The notes: a model not told the origin generated them from the sequence alone. Positions 28,644 to 37,085 are shown, counted from the stretch's first letter. The stretch is 64,000 nucleotides of DNA from Rhodoblastus sp963713695 (GCA_963713695.1 CAVQMU010000002.1:682001-746000); one strand, 5' to 3'. A program made the numbers and translations.

Positions 28644-29690
28644 ATGCGCCCGGAAAAACCAGAAATCCAGCCTCCCGCCGCGACTTTTGCCACGGCGCGG
28701 CCGCTCGTCGATACATTCGCGCGGCGGATCGACTATATCCGCGTTTCCGTTACCGACCGCTGCGATTTTCGCTGCTCCTACTGCATGTCCGAAAACATGC
28801 ATTTCCTGCCCAAGGCGGACCTTTTGACGCTCGAAGAGCTTGAGCGTCTCTGCGCAGCCTTCGTTTCCCGCGGCGTGAGCAAGATCAGATTGACCGGCGG
28901 CGAACCGCTGGTGCGGCGCAACGTCATGCAATTGTTTCGCGGGCTTTGCCGCCTGACGGACAAGGGACTGCGCGAACTGACCTTGACCACCAACGGCTCG
29001 CAACTCGCGCGTTACGCGTCCGAACTCGCCGATTGCGGCGTCAGGCGGGTGAACGTCTCGCTCGACACGCTCGATCCGGACAAGTTCCGCGCCATCACCC
29101 GCTGGGGCGACCACGCCCAGGTCCTGGCGGGAATTTCCGCGGCGCAGCGTGCGGGATTGCGAGTGAAAATCAATTGTGTCGCATTGAGGGGCGGCAACGA
29201 GGGCGAGTTCCTGCCACTGGTCGAATGGGCGCATGGCCTGGGCATGGATATTTCCTTCATCGAGGCCATGCCGCTCGGCGAGGACGCCGCCCATAACATC
29301 GAGAGTTTCCTGCCGCTCGATGACGTCAAGGTCGAGCTCGCGCGGAAATGGACCCTAGCGCCCTCGACCTTCGCGAGCGGCGGCCCAGCCCGCTACATGG
29401 ATATCGAGGAGACCGGCGGACGCGTCGGCTTCATCACGCCGATCAGCCATAATTTCTGCGACACCTGCAACCGCGTGCGCGTCACCTGCACCGGCGTGCT
29501 CTATACCTGTCTCGGCCAGGAAGACCAGACCGACCTGCGCGCGCCATTGCGCGCCTCCGGGAACGACGACCTGCTGAACGCGGCGCTCGACGATGCGATG
29601 CGCCGCAAGCCGCGCGGTCATGATTTCGTCGCGCAGTGGTCCGGGGCCATGTCGCCCGGCCGCCGTTCGATGAGCCTGACCGGCGGATAA
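28644..29690 (+). CDS. moaA: GTP 3',8-cyclase MoaA (molybdenum cofactor)
   Basis: 348 aa from ATG 28644. Radical SAM enzyme making 3',8-cyclo-7,8-dihydro-GTP, the first step of molybdopterin synthesis. The N-terminal cluster motif CDFRCSYC, KIRLTGGEPLVRRNV, the second cluster CDTCNRVRVTC-X6-C near residues 280-300, and the essential C-terminal Gly-Gly (SLTGG) are all present. The longer frame from 28365 is antisense to DUF971. The product would serve molybdenum enzymes such as the xanthine-dehydrogenase-like pair at 53-56 kb. Confidence 0.95.
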   Translation: MRPEKPEIQPPAATFATARPLVDTFARRIDYIRVSVTDRCDFRCSYCMSENMHFLPKADLLTLEELERLCAAFVSRGVSKIRLTGGEPLVRRNVMQLFRGLCRLTDKGLRELTLTTNGSQLARYASELADCGVRRVNVSLDTLDPDKFRAITRWGDHAQVLAGISAAQRAGLRVKINCVALRGGNEGEFLPLVEWAHGLGMDISFIEAMPLGEDAAHNIESFLPLDDVKVELARKWTLAPSTFASGGPARYMDIEETGGRVGFITPISHNFCDTCNRVRVTCTGVLYTCLGQEDQTDLRAPLRASGNDDLLNAALDDAMRRKPRGHDFVAQWSGAMSPGRRSMSLTGG

Positions 29691-29843
29691 ACAGCCTGAT
29701 GCCAAAAAGTTGATCGGCGAAATAAAAAAGAAATTTTGGCTGTTGCTGCATGATTCACAAAGTGAATTCAGTTTCTTGCGGAACGCGGTTGAGGGAATTT
29801 GTTCTCCGCCAGCTGCATTTTTGGCAAAAAAATTCGTCGTCCC

Positions 29844-29870
29844 TGTAACCTTTTCCACCTCGTCCCGTAT
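29844..29870 (+). promoter_or_regulatory. Putative ECF sigma promoter of the bufferin-like operon
   Basis: TGTAACC at 29844-29850 and CGTAT at 29866-29870 give an AAC-N16-CGT pattern typical of ECF sigma factors. GTAACC matches the -35 I recall for Caulobacter SigF targets, which include bufferin genes. It lies 71 bases before the precursor start. No sigma or anti-sigma gene lies nearby. The 250-base gap after moaA holds no gene. Confidence 0.45.
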
Positions 29871-29940
29871 CTCCCTTTGCAGGCCGCGACGGCCTGTCCA
29901 ACGCGCTCACGAGAGAGCGAAGTCATCAGGGAGTTCGACC

Positions 29941-30198
29941 ATGCAGATGAAAATCGTTTCCGGCGCCAGCCTCGCCGCCGCCGCCATCGCCCTCGCCGTT
30001 TCCGGCGCGGCGCTGTCCACTCCGGCCATGGCCAAGAAGGCCGGCGTGCATTGCATGGGCGTCAACGCCTGCAAGGGCAAGAGCGCTTGCAAGACCGCCA
30101 GCAACTCCTGCAAGGGCCAGAATTCCTGCAAGGGCCAGGGCATCACGATGAAGAAGTCCGAAAAGGCCTGCACCAAGGCGGGCGGCACCGTCGGCTGA
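29941..30198 (+). CDS. bufA: DUF2282 bufferin-like RiPP precursor
   Basis: 85 aa from ATG 29941. A long signal peptide (residues 1-31, ending PAMA) sends the product to the periplasm. The mature 54 residues hold six cysteines (38, 44, 50, 57, 63, 77) in repeated C-X-GVNACKG / C-X5-C and CKGQNSCKGQG patterns, the DUF2282/BufA1 layout. In bufferins the MNIO enzyme turns some Cys into heterocycles and the peptide then binds copper. RBS AGGGAG lies 7 bases upstream. It is followed by the DUF692 and DUF2063 genes. Assignment strong; modification and metal inferred. Confidence 0.88.
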   Translation: MQMKIVSGASLAAAAIALAVSGAALSTPAMAKKAGVHCMGVNACKGKSACKTASNSCKGQNSCKGQGITMKKSEKACTKAGGTVG

Positions 30199-30209
30199 TT
30201 TTTTCGCAT

Positions 30210-30290
30210 AAATCCCTCTCCCCGATTTCGGGGGGAGGGACAATTGGCGTCACACCCCTTCCCCGCGCCGGGGCGAGGGGCGTTGCGGTA
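30210..30290 (+). other. Tandem GC hairpins between bufA and bufB
   Basis: Two G/C stems (about 30213-30238 and 30258-30284) fill the 106-base gap. No T-run follows. They probably reduce, but do not stop, readthrough, so precursor mRNA would exceed enzyme mRNA. Sequence style resembles the RIME-type repeats elsewhere in the window. Confidence 0.5.
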
Positions 30291-30304
30291 GAAGGAGCGA
30301 CCGG

Positions 30305-31138
30305 ATGCGATCTCAGAAGGCTCAGGGCTTCGGGCTTGGCCTGAGGTCGGTCTATTATCCTGAAATTCTCGAAGCGCCGCAGCCCGTGGACTGGTTCGAG
30401 ATCATTTCCGAAAATTACATGGTTCCCGGCGGGCGGCCGCTGGCCATGCTCGATCGCATTCGCGCGGATTATCCCATGCGCATGCATGGCGTCTCCATGT
30501 CTCTCGCATCTGTCGATCCGCTCGACATGGACTACCTTCGCGATCTGCAGGCGCTCATCAAGCGCGTCGAACCGGAACTCGTCTCCGACCATCTGGCCTG
30601 GACGGGCGTGCACGGTCGCAATCTGCACGATCTCCTTCCCATTCCCTATACGCTCGAGGCGCTCGACCATTGCGCCGAGCGCGTTTCTCGCGTGCAGGAT
30701 TTCCTCGGCCGCCGCATCGCGCTGGAAAATCCCTCGACCTACGTCACTTTCTCTGGCGCCGACATGAGCGAGCCGGAATTTCTGGCAGAGCTGTCGCGCC
30801 GCGCCGATTGCCTGCTGCTGCTCGATGTCAACAATGTCTTCGTATCCGGCTTCAACCATGGCTTTGACGCAAAGGCCTATCTCGACCTTGTGCCCAGGGA
30901 TCGCGTTGCGCAGATTTACGTCGCCGGGCACACCGACCTCGTCACGCACAAGATCGACACGCACGACCATCCCGTCTGCGACGACGTCTGGGACCTCTTC
31001 GCCCATGTGCGCGAGACCTTTGGTCCCGTGCCGGCGATGATCGAGCGCGACGATCAGTTTCCGCCTTTCGCCGAACTGCTCGAAGAATTGGCCCATATGC
31101 GGAAGTTGGCGCAAAAACGCGAGCGGGAGCCGGCATGA
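30305..31138 (+). CDS. bufB: DUF692 multinuclear non-heme iron oxidase (bufferin maturase)
   Basis: 277 aa TIM-barrel MNIO enzyme that oxidises cysteines in a precursor peptide. Likely iron ligands or active-site residues: H61 (HGVSMS), H96 (SDHLAW), E141 (LENPS), N176 (DVNNVF), H185 (NHGFD), H209 (AGHT), H222 and E247 (MIERDD). All the usual stretches of DUF692 are intact. Substrate is inferred to be the DUF2282 peptide encoded just upstream, and its stop overlaps the start of the DUF2063 partner by four bases (ATGA). Confidence 0.92.
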   Translation: MRSQKAQGFGLGLRSVYYPEILEAPQPVDWFEIISENYMVPGGRPLAMLDRIRADYPMRMHGVSMSLASVDPLDMDYLRDLQALIKRVEPELVSDHLAWTGVHGRNLHDLLPIPYTLEALDHCAERVSRVQDFLGRRIALENPSTYVTFSGADMSEPEFLAELSRRADCLLLLDVNNVFVSGFNHGFDAKAYLDLVPRDRVAQIYVAGHTDLVTHKIDTHDHPVCDDVWDLFAHVRETFGPVPAMIERDDQFPPFAELLEELAHMRKLAQKREREPA

Positions 31139-31932
31139 AGCTCGCGGAAATGCAGTCCCTGTTTCAGGCGGGCGTGCTGAACGAAACGCCCGACCCTCTC
31201 TTGCTTTCTCAATTCCAGGCGCCCCCTCGCGCGGAAAGCGTAGAGGACGTCTTCGCCGTCTATCACGACGGCTATCGCCTGCGCCTGACGGAGTTTCTCG
31301 CCAGCGACTATCCCGTCCTGCACGAGACGATGGGCGAGGAGGCTTTTAATGAGTTGGCCGCCGACTATATCGCCGCGCGTCCCTCGACATTTCGCAACGC
31401 GCGTTGGTTCGGCGCGGGACTGGCGGATTTTCTCAGCGGTGATCCCCGTTATTCGCAGGAGAGAGTGGCTTGCGGGTTGGCTTCGATCGAGGCGGCTTTG
31501 TCCCGGAGCTTTGACGCCGAGGATATCGCGCCGCTGCCGCTGGAGATTTTGGGCGTAACGCCGCAGGAAATTTGGCCGCGCCTGCGTTTCGCCTTTCATC
31601 CGACAGTCACGACGACAGTTGCGCCGTCAGCGGCGCTCGCCGTCTATGAGGCGGCGCAGGAGGGCGGGGCCGAAGCCGAGCCGACCGAGGCGGGCGGGTC
31701 GGATCTGGTCCTGCTCGTGTGGCGCGATGGGCTCGATGTGCAATATCGCGCGCTCGACGATCTTGAAGCGCTGGCTCTGCGCGAAGCGATGGGCGGCAAG
31801 CCTTTCGGCGAGATCTGCGGCCTGCTGGCCTTCGCCCGGCCAGGCGAGCCGGCGGAGCAACTGACCGTGGCTGCGGCGACGCTCCTCGCGCAATGGTTCG
31901 CCGCCGGCTTGATTGTTGCGGCGGGACCCTGA
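31135..31932 (+). CDS. bufC: DUF2063 RiPP-recognition partner of the MNIO enzyme
   Basis: 265 aa. The N-terminal DUF2063 domain (residues 1-95) shows VYHDGYRLRLTEFLASDYPVLHETMGEEAFNELAADYI, here split as YHDGYRLRLTEFLASDYPVL and GEEAFNELAADYI. The C-terminal half resembles the RRE-like region that binds precursor peptides in MbnC-type partners. It overlaps bufB by four bases, implying translational coupling to the enzyme. It is the last gene of the operon, with a strong terminator at 31945. The usual DoxX gene (BufD) is missing here. Confidence 0.88.
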   Translation: MKLAEMQSLFQAGVLNETPDPLLLSQFQAPPRAESVEDVFAVYHDGYRLRLTEFLASDYPVLHETMGEEAFNELAADYIAARPSTFRNARWFGAGLADFLSGDPRYSQERVACGLASIEAALSRSFDAEDIAPLPLEILGVTPQEIWPRLRFAFHPTVTTTVAPSAALAVYEAAQEGGAEAEPTEAGGSDLVLLVWRDGLDVQYRALDDLEALALREAMGGKPFGEICGLLAFARPGEPAEQLTVAAATLLAQWFAAGLIVAAGP

Positions 31933-31944
31933 GCCCACCGAAAA

Positions 31945-31981
31945 AGAGCCCCGATCTGGCCGATCGGGGCTCTCTCTTTTT
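31945..31981 (+). terminator. Terminator of the bufferin-like operon
   Basis: A 12-bp perfect stem (31945-31956 with 31962-31973), five-base loop and CTCTTTTTC tail, 13 bases after the bufC stop. Confidence 0.9.
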
Positions 31982-31988
31982 CGCTCTT

Positions 31989-32110
31989 TAGCGCCTGTTC
32001 GGTGAACTCCGGTTCACCAAACTGGCGCTAGTTTCTTGTTTTCACGCATATTCGCTAACGCGGCCCTTCGGGTCTTAACGCGAACCGGAATCCACTTCGC
32101 TCGAAAATGC
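31989..32110 (+). repeat. Dispersed composite repeat, copy C
   Basis: An imperfect 19-bp inverted repeat (31989-32007 with 32012-32030) followed by GTTTCTTGTTTT and the core ending CTCGAAAATGC at 32110. Same order as copy A and inverted relative to copy B. It carries an insertion of about 20 bases (GCTAACGCGGCCCTTCGGG) inside the core. It lies between the bufC terminator and the 3' end of the caspase-like gene. Confidence 0.88.
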
Positions 32111-32113
32111 TCT

Positions 32114-34200
32114 TTAGCGGCAGGGCGGTTCGCCTGGCGAGCCGCATTTCGGACGCTCATGCTGCGGCGGCGCGGCCGGTTTTGGCGGCTCGGCGCGCTG
32201 CAGTTGCTGGACCGGACGGGGCGCCTCCTGATGAACGGCGGGGGCCGGATGCGGCGGTTCTGGACGTGGCGCGGCCTGCGGCTTCGGGGCCGGAGGCGGC
32301 GCAGCCTGAATTTTTGGCGCCGGATGCGGCGCAGCCTGGATTTTTTGGGCCGGGGGCGGCGCAGCCTGGATTTTCGGCGCCGGCGGCGGTGCGGCCTGGA
32401 TTTTTTGAGCTGGAGGCGGCGCGGTCTGGACTTCTCGGCGCCTGGGGCGGCGCTACTTGGACCTTTTGCGCCGGGGGCGGCGCAACTTGAGGCTTGGGCG
32501 CGACTGGCGCCGCAACCGCAGGCTTGGGCGTCTGCGGCGTTTCAGGCAGGGCTTTGGGCTGCGGCGCGGGTGCGGCTGTCCGTCCCTGCGGCTGCGGCGC
32601 GCCGGTCACATTCGGGGCGGCGTGCGGCAGGGGCGCGCCATTCGGTTTTTGCGCGCCGGGAGCGCCCGGCTGTCCCTGCGGCTGCGGCGTGTTCGCAACC
32701 GGCGCATTGGCGGCCGGCTGGGCCTGCGGCTTGCTGTAATGGTTGCCGTAATAATCGTTTGCGGCAGGCTGTTGCGCCTGCACCACCGCGGGTGCGTGGA
32801 ACAGGCCGTGCCGTACCGCAGGAATCGCGAAAAGCAGCGGCGCGGCGAGGAGCGGCAGCGGCAGCAGGCCGCGCTGGGGGGGCGGCGGCGGCGCGCGATC
32901 TATCCAGTCCCGCCGCTCCGGCAGCAGGAAGCCCATTGGCGGCGGCGGCCCATAGTCGTTGTCGTCGAACACCACATAGGGCCTATCGAAATAGACATAT
33001 TCCGTTTCCATTGGCGGCGGCACGTCAAATTCGTACGCGGCGTATTGCGGCGGCGGCATGAGCGCGGCGTTCAGCATGGCGAGGCGCCGCCGGGCGTCCT
33101 CGCCGTGTGGTCCGCGCGGATAGCGCTGCAGATAGGTCCAGTAGGCGTTCGGCGTATTGGCTCGCCAGGCGCGCCGCCAGGTCAGCGCCTCGCGTCGCAC
33201 GGCGAGCATGGCGCGCACCCTGTTGGCGTAGGCGGAGTTGGGATAGGCGTTGAGGAAATCGAAATAGGCGGAGATCGTGTCCTGCTCCAGCGCTGCGGCG
33301 AAGGCCTGGTCGACAGGATAATCGCGGATTGGCCGCGCCCGCATATTGGCTTGCGTCTCGAGCGCCACGACGGGCGGCGGCGCGCCCGGGGCGCGGGCGA
33401 AGAGCACGGGAGCGGGCGAAAGTTTGCGATTCGTCCCACGGAACCTGCGCGCCCTTGGTCACTTCGGAAACGCGCAGCCTTGCGCGGGCAAAAGCCTCGT
33501 CAACCGGCAGCCCGCCCTCGCGCAGCATTTCGTTCAACGCTTGCGCATAAACGCCATAAGGCGCGGCATCGTCGGGCGCGACCGTATCGGGCGCGGCGTT
33601 GTAGGCGATCAATTCGCCATTGCTGGGCTCGACCAGGGCGAGGCCGCCAGCAAAGCCCTGCGGCCCCGGCGCAAAATTGTTTATCCGCGCCGCATCGAGC
33701 ACGATGATGCGGGATTTCAGCGGCAATTGCTCCAGCGGCTGCAGGTAATCGCTGAGACGCACGGCCTCCAGCGGCGCATTGGCGGGGCGGGCGATGGTCG
33801 CCTCGATCGGGGCGAAATAGTTCTCGCCCTCATATTGCAGGGCGCGTCCGCCGAGATAGAGGAACACCGTCGCGTCGGGACCGGCGGCCGAGGCCTTGTC
33901 GACAAATTCGCGCAGGCTCTTGCGCAATCCGTCCTGGTCGAGATCGGCGGCGCCGGTCACGTCGAAGCCGGCGAGCTGCAGGGTGTCGGCGATCAATCCG
34001 GCGTCATTGGCGGCGGAGGCGAGAGGACCGCTTTTATAGGATGCCTCGCCAATGACGAGGGCGAGGCGTGGAGATCCGCCGGGCATCTGTCCTTGCGGCG
34101 TTTGCTGGGCGGAAGAATGCGCCAGTCCCGCGAGCAGCGCGCTAACGAGGATCGTACTGGCGACGAGCCGGGATTTCAATTTGCCGGTTCCGGGATTCAT
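32114..34200 (-). CDS. Inactive caspase-fold protein with Pro-rich repeat tail (two frameshifts)
   Basis: About 690 aa after repair. Signal peptide at residues 1-31. A caspase (peptidase C14) domain follows: RLALVIGEASYKSGPLASAANDA, ATVFLYLGGRALQYEGENYF and SRIIVLDAARINNF. The catalytic His of the usual GHG is replaced (GGRA) and the Cys of DACR is Ala (DAAR), so it is a pseudoenzyme. Then come alpha-helical repeats (YPNSAYANRVRAML), a membrane-like stretch LLPLPLLAAPLLFAIPA, and a Pro-rich tail with about six PPAP/QKIQAAP units ending CR. Frame breaks lie at TTT 33423-33425 and near 32428-32440. Confidence 0.72.
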
Positions 34201-34327
34201 TCATTCCTCCGCAAAAATACTGCCCGCGCGCCGAAGCTCGGCGCGGTGGCAGGGCGTCATGTCATCGGAAAGCGGCTGAATGGTGGCTGAACGAATCGTG
34301 ACGAATTGCGGCGTAACACTTGCGCTA

Positions 34328-34912
34328 TCAACGCTCGACCACAACTCGCGCTCCAACCTTCACCCGCTGGTAGAGGTCAATCACGTCGTTATTGGTCATG
34401 CGAATGCAGCCGGAGGAGACGGCGTGGCCGATGGTGTCCGGCTCGTTCGAGCCGTGGATGCGATACAGCGTGCCGCCGATATAGATGGCGCGGGCGCCGA
34501 GCGGGTTGGCTATGCCCCCCGCCATGTGGCGCGGCAGGTCGGGCCGACGCGCGATCATCTGGGCCGGTGGCGTCCAGTCGGGCCATTCGCGCTTGTGGGA
34601 GACGCGATGAACGCCCGCCCATTCGAAGCCGGGACGCCCGACGCCGATCCTGTAGCGCAGCGCCTGGCCGCCGCCCAGCACCAGATAAAGATGGCGCTCG
34701 CTTGTCGACACGACGATCGTGCCGGGCTGTTCCCGGCCGGAATAGGCTACGGTATCCCGATCGATGGCGGCAGCGATGGGGCGGTCGTCGCGCGGCGCGG
34801 CCGAGGAGAGATCGGCATATTCCGCGTGGGCTGGCGCAGAAAAGGAGAGGAAAACACCAACGATTGCGGCGGCTACGGCCGGGTGGCCGCATGAGGAGGG
34901 TTTTGGGGACAT
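34328..34912 (-). CDS. L,D-transpeptidase (YkuD/ErfK)
   Basis: 194 aa from ATG 34912 (MSPKPSSCGHPAVAAAIVG). A signal peptide ends near AHAEYAD. The catalytic domain contains IVVSTSERHLYLVLGGGQAL and the active-site motif HGSNEPDTIGHAVSSGCIRM with catalytic Cys, His and Ser. These enzymes form 3-3 cross-links in peptidoglycan or attach proteins to it, and are numerous in Rhizobiales. The longer upstream frame (to 35083) is not conserved. Upstream, 34913-35197 holds no gene. Confidence 0.93.
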   Translation of the reverse strand: MSPKPSSCGHPAVAAAIVGVFLSFSAPAHAEYADLSSAAPRDDRPIAAAIDRDTVAYSGREQPGTIVVSTSERHLYLVLGGGQALRYRIGVGRPGFEWAGVHRVSHKREWPDWTPPAQMIARRPDLPRHMAGGIANPLGARAIYIGGTLYRIHGSNEPDTIGHAVSSGCIRMTNNDVIDLYQRVKVGARVVVER

Positions 34913-35197
34913 GATGCTTGCTCCCGTACGACTTTTCGAGCGCGGCGCGCGGAGGGTGCGCAGTCCGCCGCAAGCCTTAACGCGGCAGGACCGAAAAGGT
35001 CGCACGGGCGTGGCGATGGCGCCCAAAAGAGGGAGCGGCGCCGCGGGCCAGTGATAGCTGGGATTGCTTCGCCTGGCTTGCATGGCTGCCGCGAAATTTT
35101 TGCGAACCCAGCACCGGATCGTCCTGAAGTGGAGGCGCGAGCGTCTTGACGGGGCCGCGCGGGTTTCCTAAAGAGAGCGTCCGACGTTTTGGCGTCC

Positions 35198-35272
35198 GGG
35201 CGATTAGCTCAGCGGGAGAGCACACCCTTCACACGGGTGGGGTCATAGGTTCGATCCCTATATCGCCCACCA
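35198..35272 (+). tRNA. tRNA-Val (anticodon CAC)
   Basis: 75 bases forming a full cloverleaf. Acceptor GGGCGAT pairs with ATCGCCC and is followed by encoded ACCA. D-arm AGCTCAGCGGGAGAGC, anticodon stem CACCC/GGGTG with loop TTCACAC (anticodon CAC at 35230-35232), and T-arm TAGGTTCGATCCCTA are all present. Its 3' end is duplicated at 37112-37126, marking it as an integration site. Confidence 0.96.
35258..35272 (+). mobile_element. Left attachment repeat (attL-like) within tRNA-Val
   Basis: The 15-base CTATATCGCCCACCA at the tRNA 3' end, repeated exactly at 37112-37126. Together they bound a 1.85-kb insert. Confidence 0.7.
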
Positions 35273-35529
35273 TCACCTGAACGCTGCATTGAAATCATTT
35301 ATTTTTTTGCTCTGGGGCCCGAACCTTGGGACTGTGTTCAAGGATAGATGTTCTAATTTCGGGCTTTTCGAGCTTCGAAATAGCCTCGCGGGCAAGTCGG
35401 GCGCGGTCCGCTGTTCGGTGAGAGCGGCAAAAACAGGCCCAAAAACGGATCAAAAACGCCTCCGCCGGACGCCAAAAGGGGTCCGTGTTTTCTCTTCCCG
35501 CGAATGGGGATCAAGCAGGGCTTGGCGGA

Positions 35530-35670
35530 CTAGGAAGCCTGCTTCATGTATACCCATCCCGCCAACAAGCAGCAAGGGAACAACAGCCACCAAGGCAAGC
35601 CCGCTAGGCCAAGCGTGAAGACGATGAACAGTGCGAGAGCGAAATACACGGCTTCCCTTCTTGCGGGCAT
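35530..35670 (-). CDS. Possible 46-aa two-helix membrane protein
   Basis: Start ATG 35670. A basic N-terminus (MPARREAVYF) is followed by two hydrophobic segments (ALALFIVFTLGLAGL and WWLLFPCCLLAGWVYM), separated by a Pro/Trp turn, ending KQAS. Such small hydrophobic proteins are common in prophage and island DNA (holin- or toxin-like), but no family is recognised. The RBS is weak. It is antisense to the 5' flank of the recombinase remnant. Confidence 0.35.
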   Translation of the reverse strand: MPARREAVYFALALFIVFTLGLAGLPWWLLFPCCLLAGWVYMKQAS

Positions 35671-35689
35671 TCCGGCGGCCCGCCGCGTC

Positions 35690-35984
35690 TGCGCCAAGGT
35701 TACTAGGGGTCAAATCCCGCGTCTATCACAAGAGCAAGCTCATGCTCAACATGCTCGGCGCGGTCGCTCAATTCGAACGCGAAATGATGCTTGAGCGCCA
35801 GAAGGAAGGTGTGGCGAAGGCGAAGGCCGAAGGTAAATATAAGGGCCGCGCGCCGACTGCCCGCGCGAAGGCTGGCGATATTCGCCGGCTCGCCGCCGAG
35901 GGCGCGACGAAAGAGGCAATCGCCAAGCGGCTCGGCGTCGGCGTTGCTTCGGTTTATCGTGTGCTAGCGGCTCCTGCCACATAG
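35690..35984 (+). pseudogene. Serine recombinase (resolvase/invertase), C-terminal remnant
   Basis: Only the C-terminal part survives: KLMLNMLGAVAQFEREMML, ERQKEGVAKAKAEGKYKGR, then the helix-turn-helix DNA-binding region (ATKEAIAKRLGVGVASVYRVL). This is the long E-helix and HTH of Hin/resolvase-type serine recombinases. The catalytic domain with the nucleophile serine is gone; upstream codons are not related. It cannot catalyse recombination alone. It supports a mobile origin for this segment. Confidence 0.85.
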
Positions 35985-36067
35985 TGCGTTGTTTTTGGTG
36001 AGATCGAGTTTCATTCCCCCGGCTTCCGTGAGAATATCGCGCAATGTGAATTGCAGGGGCGTACAAA

Positions 36068-36343
36068 ATGATTACTACCGTCTTTGGTTTCGCGGGCGCG
36101 TTTATCGGTATTTTGGCTGCTTTTTTATGGTTTCGCGCTTCTCGCCTAAAATGGAACGTTGGACGCGAGGGGCGGCAACTCGGCGACTACGCCCGTCATC
36201 AAGGGGAATACGCCACTCCAAATGATTTAGAGGTTTATTTAAATGACGTTGGAAAGTTGAACAGCTGCGCCGCCTTCGTGACTGGGCTTTCAATGCTATG
36301 TTGGGCGGGTCAAACGCTCGCCGGATATTTTGGCTGCCATTGA
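36068..36343 (+). CDS. Two-helix membrane protein of the island, unknown
   Basis: 91 aa. Membrane segment 1 at residues 4-22 (TVFGFAGAFIGILAAFLWF), then a basic and polar middle (RGRQLGDYARHQGEYA, NDLEVYLNDVG), and segment 2 at about 67-87 (AAFVTGLSMLCWAGQTLAG). Codon use is more AT-rich than the surrounding chromosome. No family recognised. It lies between the recombinase remnant and the HNH gene. Confidence 0.6.
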   Translation: MITTVFGFAGAFIGILAAFLWFRASRLKWNVGREGRQLGDYARHQGEYATPNDLEVYLNDVGKLNSCAAFVTGLSMLCWAGQTLAGYFGCH

Positions 36344-36489
36344 GTGGCGGCGAGATCGGACCGGATGCGGCGGCGTTGGAACGGGGCGGGCGCGCGACAA
36401 GAAACCGATTAGGTCAATGCGCCAAAATCGACGGTGCGGACGAGTAAGTTTATTGAATTATAAGGCGTTTTATCGCTGCCCGAACAAGA

Positions 36490-36984
36490 ATGTTGACGAT
36501 GAACGATTCGGACGATCCTTGCCTGAAACATCTTAAGGAGCTTGAGGCATCAACCGATCCCGCCTTGAAGGAGCTTATCCTTAACGACGACTATGGCGAG
36601 TGCGGTGTTTGGCACGATGGCGATGATTGCCTGTATCACATTTTCGGCGTGGGCGTCGTTCGCCTGACACCGGAAGACAGAAAGGAGCGCGCCAGACGTA
36701 GGCTGCATCACGGTTCGAAAAAGAGGCAAGAGCGGCTGAAGGCCGCAGGCCCCAAGCCACGCGCGGAAGAAATAGCTCGATTGCGTGAAAGACAGGGCGA
36801 CGCTTGCGTCTATTGTGGAACTGGGCTTAACGGCAAAGGCGACGTCGACCATATTCGCCCCTTGTCGCGGGGTGGCTCCAACAAAATGAAGAACCTCCAA
36901 ATCCTATGCACCCCTTGCAATCGAGAGAAAGGCAGCTCTCTTCCCCGGGCGTTTTTTCGGTCGCGCTTGCGCGATAAAAAGTGA
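36490..36984 (+). CDS. HNH endonuclease
   Basis: 164 aa. The C-terminal HNH domain has zinc-binding CVYC and CTPC pairs around GDVDHIRPLSRGGSNKMKNL, with the HNH residues H and N in place. The first 90 residues are polar and charged without a known domain; they may recognise DNA. Such nucleases are frequent in phages and restriction or defence islands. It is the only complete catalytic gene in the mini-island; ATG 36499 is an alternative start. Role as a homing, packaging or defence nuclease is not decidable. Confidence 0.82.
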   Translation: MLTMNDSDDPCLKHLKELEASTDPALKELILNDDYGECGVWHDGDDCLYHIFGVGVVRLTPEDRKERARRRLHHGSKKRQERLKAAGPKPRAEEIARLRERQGDACVYCGTGLNGKGDVDHIRPLSRGGSNKMKNLQILCTPCNREKGSSLPRAFFRSRLRDKK

Positions 36985-37085
36985 GCGTTCGGCTGGGGCG
37001 ACTACACGTGCCACGTGCGGGCCATGGCGCAAAAAACAAATAATTTCCAAAGCGTCACTACGCGCCCTAACCTTAAGCCAACATA

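Noticed and set aside
30143..31114. 323-codon minus-strand frame over the DUF692 gene
   Set aside because: Shadow of bufB; the plus-strand product has a full set of MNIO ligands.
32250..32450. Repeats in the Pro-rich tail as a CRISPR array
   Set aside because: They are irregular protein-coding repeats (PPAP/QKIQAAP) in frame with the caspase-like gene.
32457..33707. 416-codon plus-strand frame over the caspase-like gene
   Set aside because: Mirror of the Pro-rich region; low complexity and no recognisable motif.
34280..34914. Two plus-strand frames over the L,D-transpeptidase
   Set aside because: Antisense to a gene with an intact HGSN...SSGCIRM active site.
35546..35794. 82-codon plus-strand frame before the recombinase remnant
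   Set aside because: No relation to recombinases and in a different frame; it mirrors the small minus-strand membrane protein.
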